Source: Phocaeicola sp. (lineage in GTDB: Bacteria; Bacteroidota; Bacteroidia; Bacteroidales; Bacteroidaceae). Taken from it: DNA of 32,140 nt. The DNA lies in contig JAHHQU010000029.1 in the NCBI GenBank assembly GCA_020026225.1, forward strand, positions 1 to 32,140, in the 5' to 3' direction. Every line of letters begins with the position of its first letter. Position 1 is the stretch's first letter. The notes below the pieces were generated by a model that made no database searches, was not told the DNA's origin, and worked only from the letters and a program-made list of their open reading frames with translations. Of the stretch, positions 15,962 to 24,613 are shown one piece after another. Position numbers and translations under genes: made by a program.

Positions 15962-16924
15962 ATGGGATTTTTTAGTTTTTTCTCGAAAGAAAAGAAGGAA
16001 ACCTTAGACAAGGGATTGTCCAAGACAAAAGAAAGTGTTTTCGGTAAAATTGCACGTGCGGTAGCAGGTAAATCGAAAGTAGATGATGAAGTGTTGGATA
16101 ATCTGGAAGAAGTATTGGTTACTTCAGACGTTGGAGTCGAGACAACCTTGAATATTATCAAGCGTATTGAGGCTCGTGTAGCAAAGGATAAATATGTCAA
16201 TACAACTGAATTGAACAATATTCTACGTGAGGAAATCGCCGCTTTGCTGGTCGGTAATGATAATGAAGACGTAGAAGACTTCAGCGTACCTGCAAATAAG
16301 AAGCCGTATGTCATCATGGTGGTAGGTGTGAATGGAGTAGGAAAGACTACTACTATCGGAAAATTGGCATATCAATATAAGAAAGCGGGCAAATCTGTTT
16401 ATTTGGGAGCTGCCGATACTTTCCGTGCTGCAGCTGTGGAACAGTTGGTCGTTTGGGGTGACCGTGTAGGTGTTCCTGTAATCAAACAGAAAATGGGATC
16501 CGATCCGGCGTCTGTTGCCTATGATACATTAAGTTCGGCTGTTGCAAACAATGCAGATGTCGTTCTGATAGATACAGCGGGTCGTTTGCATAACAAGATA
16601 GGCTTGATGAATGAGTTGACCAAGATTAAGAATGTAATGCAGAAGGTCGTTCCTGACGCACCGCATGAAGTTCTTTTGGTCTTGGATGGTTCTACAGGAC
16701 AGAATGCTTTTGAACAAGCCAAACAGTTTACTTTGGCTACAGAAGTAAATGCGATGGCTATCACCAAGTTGGATGGAACCGCTAAAGGGGGTGTCGTAAT
16801 TGGCATCTCAGATCAATTCAAGATTCCTGTAAAATATATCGGATTAGGTGAAGGAATTGAGGATATGCAAGTGTTCCGCCGTCGCGAATTTGTAGACTCA
16901 TTGTTTGGAAATACGGATAAATGA
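15962..16924 (+). CDS. ftsY: Signal recognition particle receptor FtsY
   Basis: SRP receptor GTPase that brings ribosomes with membrane-protein substrates to SecYEG. The 320 residues are essentially the NG domain, with a short N-terminal amphipathic stretch (GFFSFFSKEKKE) in place of the long acidic A domain of E. coli. GTPase motifs: GVNGVGKTT at 122-130, DTFRAAAVEQL at 152-162, IDTAGR near 208 and ITKLDG near 270, with the closing GLGEGIEDM. The stop codon overlaps the rimO start in ATGA (4 bp), implying coupled translation. Confidence 0.97.
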   Translation: MGFFSFFSKEKKETLDKGLSKTKESVFGKIARAVAGKSKVDDEVLDNLEEVLVTSDVGVETTLNIIKRIEARVAKDKYVNTTELNNILREEIAALLVGNDNEDVEDFSVPANKKPYVIMVVGVNGVGKTTTIGKLAYQYKKAGKSVYLGAADTFRAAAVEQLVVWGDRVGVPVIKQKMGSDPASVAYDTLSSAVANNADVVLIDTAGRLHNKIGLMNELTKIKNVMQKVVPDAPHEVLLVLDGSTGQNAFEQAKQFTLATEVNAMAITKLDGTAKGGVVIGISDQFKIPVKYIGLGEGIEDMQVFRRREFVDSLFGNTDK

Positions 16925-18222
16925 AAAAAAATACCATTGATATTATTACCTTAGGGTGTTCTAAAAACTTAGTTGATTCGGAAAAGCTGATGAGACAGCT
17001 GGAAGCGAGCGGGTACAAGGTAACCCATGACAGTGAACATCCCGAAGGTGAAATTGCCGTAATCAATACTTGCGGCTTTATAGGTGATGCAAAAGAGGAA
17101 TCTATCAATATGATTCTTGAATTTTGCCAAGCTAAAGAAGAAGGAGACCTGAAGAAACTGTATGTGATGGGATGTCTTTCTGAACGTTATTTGAAAGACC
17201 TTCAAGTGGAGATTCCTCAAGTGGACAAATTTTATGGCAAATTCAACTGGAATGAGCTGCTTGCTGATTTGGGAAAAGCATATCGTCCGGAGTGTGCTAT
17301 TGAGCGCCATCTTACTACTCCGAAGCATTATGCTTACTTGAAGATATCAGAAGGATGTGATCGCAAATGTTCTTATTGTGCCATTCCTATCATTACAGGA
17401 AAGCATACGTCACGTCCTATAGAAGAAATCTTGGATGAAGTTCGTCTGTTGGTTTCCCAAGGAGTGAAAGAGTTCCAAGTCATTGCACAGGAATTGACTT
17501 ATTATGGAGTCGACCTGTATAAGAAGCGTATGATAGCGGAACTGGTGAATCGTATAGCAGCTATTCCTGGAGTAGAGTGGATTCGTCTGCATTATGCTTA
17601 TCCATCTCATTTCCCTACAGAATTGTTTCAAGTTATTCGTGAAAATAAGAACGTTTGTAAATACATGGATATTGCATTGCAGCATATCAGTGATAACATG
17701 CTGAGTAAAATGCGACGTCATGTCACCAAAGAAGAAACGTATGCTTTGATTGAACAGTTCCGTCGTGAAGTACCCGGTATTCATTTGCGTACGACCTTAA
17801 TGGTGGGTCATCCAGGTGAAACGGAACAGGATTTTGAAGAATTGAAGGAATTTGTCCGTAAGGCTCGATTTGATCGTATGGGTGCCTTTGCTTATTCAGA
17901 AGAAGAGGGTACCTACGCTGCAGAACATTATGAGGATGAAGTCCCAGCAGAAGTCAAGCAGCAGCGTTTGGACGAATTGATGGCTATACAGCAAGAAATT
18001 TCTGCCGAGCTGAGTGCAGCAAAAATCGGAAAGGAATATCGTGTAATCATTGATCGTTTGGAAGGAGAATACTATATAGGTCGTACTGAATATGATTCTC
18101 CAGAGGTTGACCCTGAAGTCCTTATTCTTGATAAAGGGCAGAATTTAGAAATAGGTTCTTTTTATCAGGTACATATTGATGATGCTGATGATTTTGATCT
18201 GTATGCATCACTGGTAGAATAA
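16921..18222 (+). CDS. rimO: Ribosomal protein uS12 (aspartate-89) methylthiotransferase RimO
   Basis: Radical-SAM enzyme that methylthiolates an aspartate of ribosomal protein S12. The 433 residues comprise an N-terminal UPF0004 domain with three cluster cysteines C13, C51 and C85, a radical-SAM domain with C146, C150 and C153 in EGCDRKCSYCAIP, and a C-terminal TRAM domain (about 370-433, ending DDFDLYASLVE). The MiaB and MtaB relatives are less likely: the PIITGKHTSRPIEEI and AYSEEEGTYA segments are RimO-like. It is coupled to ftsY and followed 22 bp later by a HU gene. Confidence 0.95.
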   Translation: MKKNTIDIITLGCSKNLVDSEKLMRQLEASGYKVTHDSEHPEGEIAVINTCGFIGDAKEESINMILEFCQAKEEGDLKKLYVMGCLSERYLKDLQVEIPQVDKFYGKFNWNELLADLGKAYRPECAIERHLTTPKHYAYLKISEGCDRKCSYCAIPIITGKHTSRPIEEILDEVRLLVSQGVKEFQVIAQELTYYGVDLYKKRMIAELVNRIAAIPGVEWIRLHYAYPSHFPTELFQVIRENKNVCKYMDIALQHISDNMLSKMRRHVTKEETYALIEQFRREVPGIHLRTTLMVGHPGETEQDFEELKEFVRKARFDRMGAFAYSEEEGTYAAEHYEDEVPAEVKQQRLDELMAIQQEISAELSAAKIGKEYRVIIDRLEGEYYIGRTEYDSPEVDPEVLILDKGQNLEIGSFYQVHIDDADDFDLYASLVE

Positions 18223-18244
18223 GACCCAATTAATTCCATCTGGT

Positions 18245-18532
18245 ATGAACAGTAAAGAATTTGTAGGCGAATTGTCACGCCGTTTAGGATATACCAACAA
18301 AGATGCCACCCAACTGGTGGCATCTGTCGTTGCTATTCTCTCGTCTGAACTGCAGGAGAGAAAGGCTGCATCGTTCCCCGGATTCGGAACTTTCGAAGTC
18401 AAGAAGAAGATGGAACGTATTGCCGTAAATCCGGTAACAGGCCAGCGAATGCTTGTTCCGCCGAAATTAAGTCTTGGTTTCCGTCCAAGTCAGACATTAA
18501 AAGATAAGCTTAAAAAAGAGTCTATTCGATGA
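18245..18532 (+). CDS. HU/IHF-family DNA-binding protein
   Basis: A 95-residue histone-like protein with the HU fold: an N-terminal helical dimerisation part (NSKEFVGELSRRLGYTNKDATQLVASVV), the FPGFGTFEVKK turn, and a DNA-binding arm with NPVTGQRMLVPP followed by LGFRPSQTLKDKL. NPVTG replaces the NPxTG of standard HU, including the Pro that intercalates in DNA. It overlaps the next HU-domain gene by 4 bp (ATGA), so the two are probably made in a fixed ratio and may form a heterodimer, as IHF-alpha and IHF-beta do. Confidence 0.93.
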   Translation: MNSKEFVGELSRRLGYTNKDATQLVASVVAILSSELQERKAASFPGFGTFEVKKKMERIAVNPVTGQRMLVPPKLSLGFRPSQTLKDKLKKESIR

Positions 18533-20148
18533 ATGAAAAATTAACACTCCAAGAATTGATAGATTTGCTGGCCGCTCGCCACCAAATGGAACCACAGGAT
18601 GCAGAATCTTTTGTGAAGACTTTTTGGGCACTTGTGGAAGAGGGGCTGAAGCGAGACAGTTATGTTAAGATCAAAGGACTTGGAACGTTTAAGCTGATTG
18701 AAACTGAACCTCGTGAGAGCATTGATGTGCATTCAGGTGAGCGGATAGAAATTCAAAGCCATACGCGTATCACTTTTTCCCCCGATGTTTCTTTGCGCGA
18801 CCAGATTAATCGTCCATTCTCTCATTTTGAGACTGTCGTCTTGAATGAGGGTATCCAGTTTGATGATTGGGATGAGAAGTTGGGTGCCGAAGAGGAAGAT
18901 ACCGAAGACAGTGCGGAAAATGAGGTGGAAGAAGGAGAAGAGGAAGTCTTGAAAAAGAGTGTCTCACCGCGGAAGGTAGTTTGGGATGACGTTCCTGAAG
19001 ATTCCATTGAAGACGTTTCGTCGGAAGAACCAGCTTCTTCTCAATTTGTCTTTCCCGAGGAAGAACTTTCTGCAGAGCCGGTTCCATCCGTTAGACTTTC
19101 TGAAGAAAATCACAAAACTTTTGTAGAAACCCAGATTATCGAAGAGGAACTTCCTTTAGAAGATTCAAAGGATGTGGAAGAACCTTCTACTGCATGTGAG
19201 GTTTTGCATGAAGAAGTGGCAGAAGGGGAGGCCGAGTCTCAAAAAACGGGAATAGAGGAACTTGCTTGTGATGTTCATGAAGAAGAAAAAGTGGATAATG
19301 AACATGAAGAAGTCCCCATTGGTGTGATGGAAGAAGAGAAACTTTCCGAAGAACATCAAGGAGAAAAGAAGCTGATGGATGAAGAAGAGGACGTGGAGAA
19401 ACATGCTGAAAAGGCTGGTGAGTCGGATTCTTCGTCAGAATCAGTTCAAGGAAAAGTTGAGGTCGGCCGGTCGGAGAGGGAGGTCAACCTTTCATCTCCA
19501 AAGCAAGATCAAAAAAGCGAACTTGAAGAGGGTGTTCATGAGACCTCGAGTTCTCGTCCGAATTGGGAGGCTGATTCATCTGCAAAAAAGAAACGGATTC
19601 CTTGGTGCATGGTTTCAACCGTCTTGCTGATAGGAGTTATCCTTGGCGGATTGGTCTCTTGGATGATTATGTCGGGAAGAAGATACATTCCTGAAGATAT
19701 GGTAAAAAGTTTTTTAAAGGCGGAGAACGAATTGCGTGAGCAGAAGGAACTGCTGGCTGATTCGTTGAGTATCGTAGCTGAGATGTTGGCAGACTCAACC
19801 CTTTTTAAGGAACAGGTTGAAGATTCCTTGTCGAAAGAAAAGGAAATGGTATCCGAAAAGCCACAGGCAACTCCCGTCCAGATGAGCGAAAAACCAAAGC
19901 AGAAGACCTCGGTAACGAAACAGACAGTGAAAGTATTGTCCGACAAGGTGAATTACAAGATAACGGGAACTCTTGGAACTCATACCATCCGCAAAGGTGA
20001 CAGCTTGGTTAAAATCGCTTTAAAGTTTTATGGAAACAAGAATTTATGGACTTATATTGTGAAGCACAATCGTAAGGTCATCACCAATCCGGACAATGTT
20101 CCTATTGGAACAACCCTATTGGTTCCGCAACTTGTTCCTGTTGAATAA
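18529..20148 (+). CDS. HU/IHF domain, acidic linker, membrane helix and LysM fusion protein
   Basis: A 539-residue composite protein. Residues 1-97 form a HU/IHF fold (LTLQELIDLLAARHQM, then KIKGLGTFKLIE). Residues about 107-350 are a Glu-rich, low-complexity linker. KKKR at 353-356 precedes a single membrane helix at about 358-381, giving an N-inside orientation by the positive-inside rule. Residues 388-440 are a probable coiled coil, and about 484-535 form a LysM domain (THTIRKGDSLVKIALKFYGNKNLW). Predicted topology places the DNA-binding domain in the cytoplasm and the peptidoglycan-binding LysM in the periplasm. Similar long HU proteins occur in Bacteroides, usually annotated only as HU family. 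The tether role is inferred. Confidence 0.88.
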   Translation: MNEKLTLQELIDLLAARHQMEPQDAESFVKTFWALVEEGLKRDSYVKIKGLGTFKLIETEPRESIDVHSGERIEIQSHTRITFSPDVSLRDQINRPFSHFETVVLNEGIQFDDWDEKLGAEEEDTEDSAENEVEEGEEEVLKKSVSPRKVVWDDVPEDSIEDVSSEEPASSQFVFPEEELSAEPVPSVRLSEENHKTFVETQIIEEELPLEDSKDVEEPSTACEVLHEEVAEGEAESQKTGIEELACDVHEEEKVDNEHEEVPIGVMEEEKLSEEHQGEKKLMDEEEDVEKHAEKAGESDSSSESVQGKVEVGRSEREVNLSSPKQDQKSELEEGVHETSSSRPNWEADSSAKKKRIPWCMVSTVLLIGVILGGLVSWMIMSGRRYIPEDMVKSFLKAENELREQKELLADSLSIVAEMLADSTLFKEQVEDSLSKEKEMVSEKPQATPVQMSEKPKQKTSVTKQTVKVLSDKVNYKITGTLGTHTIRKGDSLVKIALKFYGNKNLWTYIVKHNRKVITNPDNVPIGTTLLVPQLVPVE

Positions 20149-20203
20149 ATGAAGGATATAGTCTTATTTTAAGCATCTATAAGACGTCATTATTGATGAA
20201 ATG

Positions 20204-20244
20204 AAAAGGCTGGACAGTACCTTGAAGTACTGTCCAGCCTTTTT
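20204..20244 (+). terminator. Strong intrinsic terminator after the HU-LysM gene
   Basis: A perfect 17-bp stem (AAAAGGCTGGACAGTAC with its complement) around a CTTGAA loop, ending in a T run. It closes the ftsY-rimO-HU-HU run. The 328-bp gap from 20149 to 20476 otherwise holds the long inverted repeat and the promoter listed next; no gene was seen in it. Confidence 0.92.
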
Positions 20245-20284
20245 AATAGGTATTAGTCGAAAACAGCAACATTTTGGAAAGACG

Positions 20285-20346
20285 AATGGGGGACTTTATA
20301 GAAAAAATTATATTTCTTTTTCTCAATAAGCCTTAAATCCCCCATT
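20285..20346. repeat. Long inverted repeat upstream of the Bat cluster
   Basis: AATGGGGGA (20285-20293) and TCCCCCATT (20338-20346) are perfect complements. Between them AGAAAAA and TTTTTCT can pair, extending the structure. It ends about 50 bp before the predicted -7 box of the Bat cluster. It could be an operator region or a second transcription barrier after the terminator. Confidence 0.5.
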
Positions 20347-20372
20347 TACTTATATTTTTTAATAAAAATTAG

Positions 20373-20403
20373 TTGGGTCTGTTCTTTGAATGTCTTAATT
20401 TTG
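20373..20403 (+). promoter_or_regulatory. Predicted promoter for the Bat cluster
   Basis: TTG (20373-20375), 20 bp, then TAATTTTG (20396-20403). The -7 box matches TAnnTTTG. The leader before the ATPase gene would be about 65 nt. Confidence 0.5.
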
Positions 20404-20476
20404 GGGTGAGTTTTGCGAAAGGTATCTCTTGCAGGCTAATATTATGACAAATGAAATCTAAAAATAACGAGAAATT

Positions 20477-21472
<996 letters not shown>

Positions 21473-21507
21473 TTCGTGCATTTCAGAGATCCCGATAAAG
21501 AATTTGT

Positions 21508-21554
21508 CTGCGGGGAAGAAACATCAGAGTTCCTTCCCTCGCAGTTCTGTTTTT
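21508..21554 (+). terminator. Terminator-like hairpin between the MoxR ATPase and DUF58
   Basis: CTGCGGGGAA (21508-21517) pairs with TTCCCTCGCAG (21534-21544), leaving one bulged T. TTCTGTTTTT follows. The stem is GC-rich and the T tract is interrupted, suggesting partial termination or attenuation within the cluster. No separate TAnnTTTG box was seen before DUF58. Confidence 0.6.
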
Positions 21555-21605
21555 AGAAGTTTCCTTCCTTGAGAAGGATGCATTTCTTTTATTAATCCTA
21601 TAAGA

Positions 21606-22475
21606 ATGGAAACAAGTGAATTATTAAAACGTGTGCGCCAGATTGAGATTAAGACGCGCGGACTTTCGAGCAATATCTTTGCCGGTCAATATCATTCGGC
21701 TTTTAAGGGAAGAGGTATGGCTTTCTCGGAGGTGCGTGAGTACCAGTATGGCGACGACGTGCGAGATATAGATTGGAACGTTACCGCTCGCTTTGACAAG
21801 CCATTCGTGAAGGTTTTTGAGGAAGAGCGTGAACTGACCGTCATGCTGTTGGTTGACGTATCCAATAGCTTGGATTTCGGTACGACCAAGCAGATGAAAA
21901 AGGATATGGTGACAGAAATAGCAGCTACAATTGCTTTTTCTGCTATCCAGAACAATGATAAGATAGGTGTTATCTTTTTTTCTGATCATATTGAAAAGTT
22001 CATTCCTCCCAAGAAGGGAAGAAAACACATCTTGTATATCATCCGTGAATTGATTGATTTCAAGCCTGAAAGTACACGAACCAATCTGCAATGTGCAGTG
22101 GAATATTTGACCAATGTCTTGAAGAAACGTTGTACGGCATTTATGCTCAGTGACTTCATTGACGATAACGATTTCCAGAATGCGTTGACTGTAGCCAACC
22201 GCAAGCACGATGTCGTAGCGGTTCAGGTCTATGACCGCCGCATGGAAGAATTGCCAGATGTAGGCTTGATGTTGGTGCGTGATGCAGAAACCAACCACGA
22301 ACAGTGGATTGATACCTCATCCAAGACTTTGCGTAATGCACACCATGCTTGGTGGGTAGAACGCCAAAAGAAATTGAATGAGACTTTTACACATAGCAAT
22401 GTCGATTTTGTATCAGTTCGTACTGATCAGGATTATGTGAAGGCTTTGCTCAATTTATTTGCCAAACGAAACTGA
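21606..22475 (+). CDS. DUF58 (VWA-like) protein of the Bat cluster
   Basis: A 289-residue soluble protein. The DUF58 signature FKGRGMAFSEVREYQYGDDVRDIDWNVTARF is at about 37-67, followed by a VWA-like domain with LLVDVSNSLDFG, giving a DxSxS metal-site motif. No membrane segments or signal peptide are evident. In MoxR-VWA clusters these proteins are presumed partners or substrates of the ATPase. It ends 7 bp before the next start codon, showing tight linkage downstream. Confidence 0.9.
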   Translation: METSELLKRVRQIEIKTRGLSSNIFAGQYHSAFKGRGMAFSEVREYQYGDDVRDIDWNVTARFDKPFVKVFEEERELTVMLLVDVSNSLDFGTTKQMKKDMVTEIAATIAFSAIQNNDKIGVIFFSDHIEKFIPPKKGRKHILYIIRELIDFKPESTRTNLQCAVEYLTNVLKKRCTAFMLSDFIDDNDFQNALTVANRKHDVVAVQVYDRRMEELPDVGLMLVRDAETNHEQWIDTSSKTLRNAHHAWWVERQKKLNETFTHSNVDFVSVRTDQDYVKALLNLFAKRN

Positions 22476-22482
22476 TAAAGAG

Positions 22483-23583
22483 ATGAAATGTAGTTTATTA
22501 TATTATAGCAGACAAATGCTGAAGACGGTTTGTGCTGTAGCTTTGTTTATGGCAACTGTTCCAGCACAGGCACAGGTTACCGTTTCCGCTTCAATTGACT
22601 CTACACAGATTCTGGTGGGCGAGCAGGCAAAGTTGCATTTGGAAATCAGTATGGATGCCAATCAAAAGTTGCGTCTTCCCATATTGAACGACACATTGGT
22701 GACTGGAGTCGAAATTGTGGATATTGCGACACCGGACACTCAAATGCTGAATGATGACAAACGATGGCTGATTACTCAAGATTATACCCTAACATCTTTT
22801 GATTCAGCCTTTTACTATTTGCCTCCCTTGGAGGTGATGGTGAATGATCAAAAGTATCGTTCAGAATCATTGGCTTTAAAAGTCTATTCTTTTCCTGTAG
22901 ATACTTTACATCCCGACCAATTTTATGGCCCGAAGCCTATTCAGGAAGTTCCTATCACCTGGAACGATGTATCTACAATGGTATATGCACTGATTTTGAT
23001 GTTGCTTTTGGGAGCCGCAGCTATATTCTTTGTAATCCGCTTCTATAATAACAAGCCGATTATCAAGATTATTAAGATTGAACCCAAGTTGCCACCTCAT
23101 CAGGTAGCCATGAAGCGAATTGAAGAAATCAAAGCCGACAAGAATGTACAGCGCGAGGATCCGAAACTGTATTATACCGAATTGACAGACGTCCTTCGTT
23201 CTTACATTGAAGAGCGCTTTGGCTTCAAAGCATTGGAAATGACCTCTTCAGAGATTATTGAACATTTGCTGGAGCAGAAAGACAAGGAATCCATTAAAGA
23301 TTTGAAGAATCTGTTTGAAGTGGCTGACTTGGTAAAATTCGCCAAACATTCTCCATTGATGAATGAAAACGACATGAACTTGGTGAATGCGGTAGACTTC
23401 ATCAATGAAACAAAGGTGGAGGAAGATCCGAATGCCAAGAAAGAACCTACAGAAATTAAAGTGGAAGAAAAACGTTCAAAACAAGGACGAATAGCTTTGA
23501 TGTGTAGTATCGGTGTTACTTCAGTTGCTGCAATTTTTGCTTTGTATGTCGTAATCCGTGAATTGATCAATCTTTTCTTTTAA
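22483..23583 (+). CDS. Signal-peptide membrane protein of the Bat cluster, function unknown
   Basis: A 366-residue protein that I cannot assign to a named family beyond its position. It has an N-terminal signal sequence ending ATVPAQAQ at about residue 31, then a predicted periplasmic beta-rich domain of about 125 residues, a membrane helix near 165-188 (ALILMLLLGAAAIFFVIRFY), a cytoplasmic region of about 140 residues with charged helices, and a last helix near 338-362. The layout resembles a shortened BatD. A TTG-initiated frame opens at 22459, overlapping DUF58, but the ATG at 22483 is preferred; M at 22516 is another option just before the hydrophobic core. Confidence 0.78.
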   Translation: MKCSLLYYSRQMLKTVCAVALFMATVPAQAQVTVSASIDSTQILVGEQAKLHLEISMDANQKLRLPILNDTLVTGVEIVDIATPDTQMLNDDKRWLITQDYTLTSFDSAFYYLPPLEVMVNDQKYRSESLALKVYSFPVDTLHPDQFYGPKPIQEVPITWNDVSTMVYALILMLLLGAAAIFFVIRFYNNKPIIKIIKIEPKLPPHQVAMKRIEEIKADKNVQREDPKLYYTELTDVLRSYIEERFGFKALEMTSSEIIEHLLEQKDKESIKDLKNLFEVADLVKFAKHSPLMNENDMNLVNAVDFINETKVEEDPNAKKEPTEIKVEEKRSKQGRIALMCSIGVTSVAAIFALYVVIRELINLFF

Positions 23584-23603
23584 CGTATAAAGAGTAGAAA
23601 ACT

Positions 23604-24602
23604 ATGATATTTGCTAATATTGAATACTTGTTTTTGTTGCTTCTGCTGATACCTTATATTGTATGGTATATTTTGCGCAGAAAACGTTCGGAAGCATCAT
23701 TACAGGTTTCTACTACGCGCATGTACATGAAAGCACCGAAAAGTTGGAAGGTGTATTTTCTGCATGCTCCTTTCTTGCTCCGTATTTTAGCTTTTGTCAT
23801 GATTATCTTGGTCTTGGCACGTCCTCAAACCACAGATAATTGGCAGAACTCGGAAATAGAAGGTATTGACATCATGCTGGCAATGGATATTTCCACCAGT
23901 ATGTTGGCCGAGGACTTGCAGCCAAACCGTCTGGAGGCAGCTAAGCAGGTCGCAGCAGAATTCATTAATGGCCGCCCGAATGATAATATCGGTCTGACCG
24001 TTTTTGCCGGAGAAGCCTTTACACAGTGTCCGTTGACCATAGATCATGGAGTCTTGCTGAATCTTTTTCGGAGTGTAAGTTGTGAAATGATTTACAACGG
24101 CATGATTGAAGACGGTACGGCTTTAGGAATGGGGTTGGCTAATGCAGTCACTCGCTTGAAAGACAGTAAAGCGAAGTCGAAGGTTGTGATTCTCTTGACC
24201 GATGGTGTCAACAACCGCGGTGAGTTGTCTCCTTTGACAGCTGCTGAGATAGCCAAGAAGTTTGGAATCCGTGTCTATACCATTGGTGTCGGTACGAATG
24301 GAACGGCTCCTTATCCGCTTCGTACTTATTCTGGAACCCAATATATTCAGACTCCGGTGGAAATTGATGAGCAGACTTTGACTCAGATTGCAGGGACAAC
24401 CAACGGAAACTATTTCCGTGCTACGAGCAATTCTAAGTTGAAGGAAGTATATGCCGAAATCGATAAGTTGGAGAAGACAAAGTTGAGCGTCAAGGAATTC
24501 AGCAAGCGTGAAGAAGAGTATGAAGTCTTTGCTTTGGTAGCCTTTTTCTGCATCTTGTTTGAACTGCTGATACGCAATACGATTTTAAAGAAAATACCTT
24601 AA
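23604..24602 (+). CDS. batA: BatA, VWA-domain membrane protein
   Basis: A 332-residue inner-membrane protein with two N-terminal helices (about 5-24 and 56-73), a von Willebrand factor A domain and a C-terminal helix (about 306-324). The metal-ion site is intact: D95-x-S-x-S in AMDISTSM, and LLTDGVNN in the second loop. The ARPQT segment just before the VWA domain and the layout match Bacteroides BatA. The BatI operon of B. fragilis was linked to aerotolerance in a mutant study. It is 11 bp upstream of its paralogue batB. Confidence 0.93.
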   Translation: MIFANIEYLFLLLLLIPYIVWYILRRKRSEASLQVSTTRMYMKAPKSWKVYFLHAPFLLRILAFVMIILVLARPQTTDNWQNSEIEGIDIMLAMDISTSMLAEDLQPNRLEAAKQVAAEFINGRPNDNIGLTVFAGEAFTQCPLTIDHGVLLNLFRSVSCEMIYNGMIEDGTALGMGLANAVTRLKDSKAKSKVVILLTDGVNNRGELSPLTAAEIAKKFGIRVYTIGVGTNGTAPYPLRTYSGTQYIQTPVEIDEQTLTQIAGTTNGNYFRATSNSKLKEVYAEIDKLEKTKLSVKEFSKREEEYEVFALVAFFCILFELLIRNTILKKIP

Positions 24603-24613
24603 AAGTAGAAGCT

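Noticed and set aside
21624..22298. Long minus-strand open frame (224 codons) opposite DUF58
   Set aside because: It is fully antisense to a well-supported conserved gene, has no recognisable domain and has low-quality, Cys/His/Gln-rich composition.
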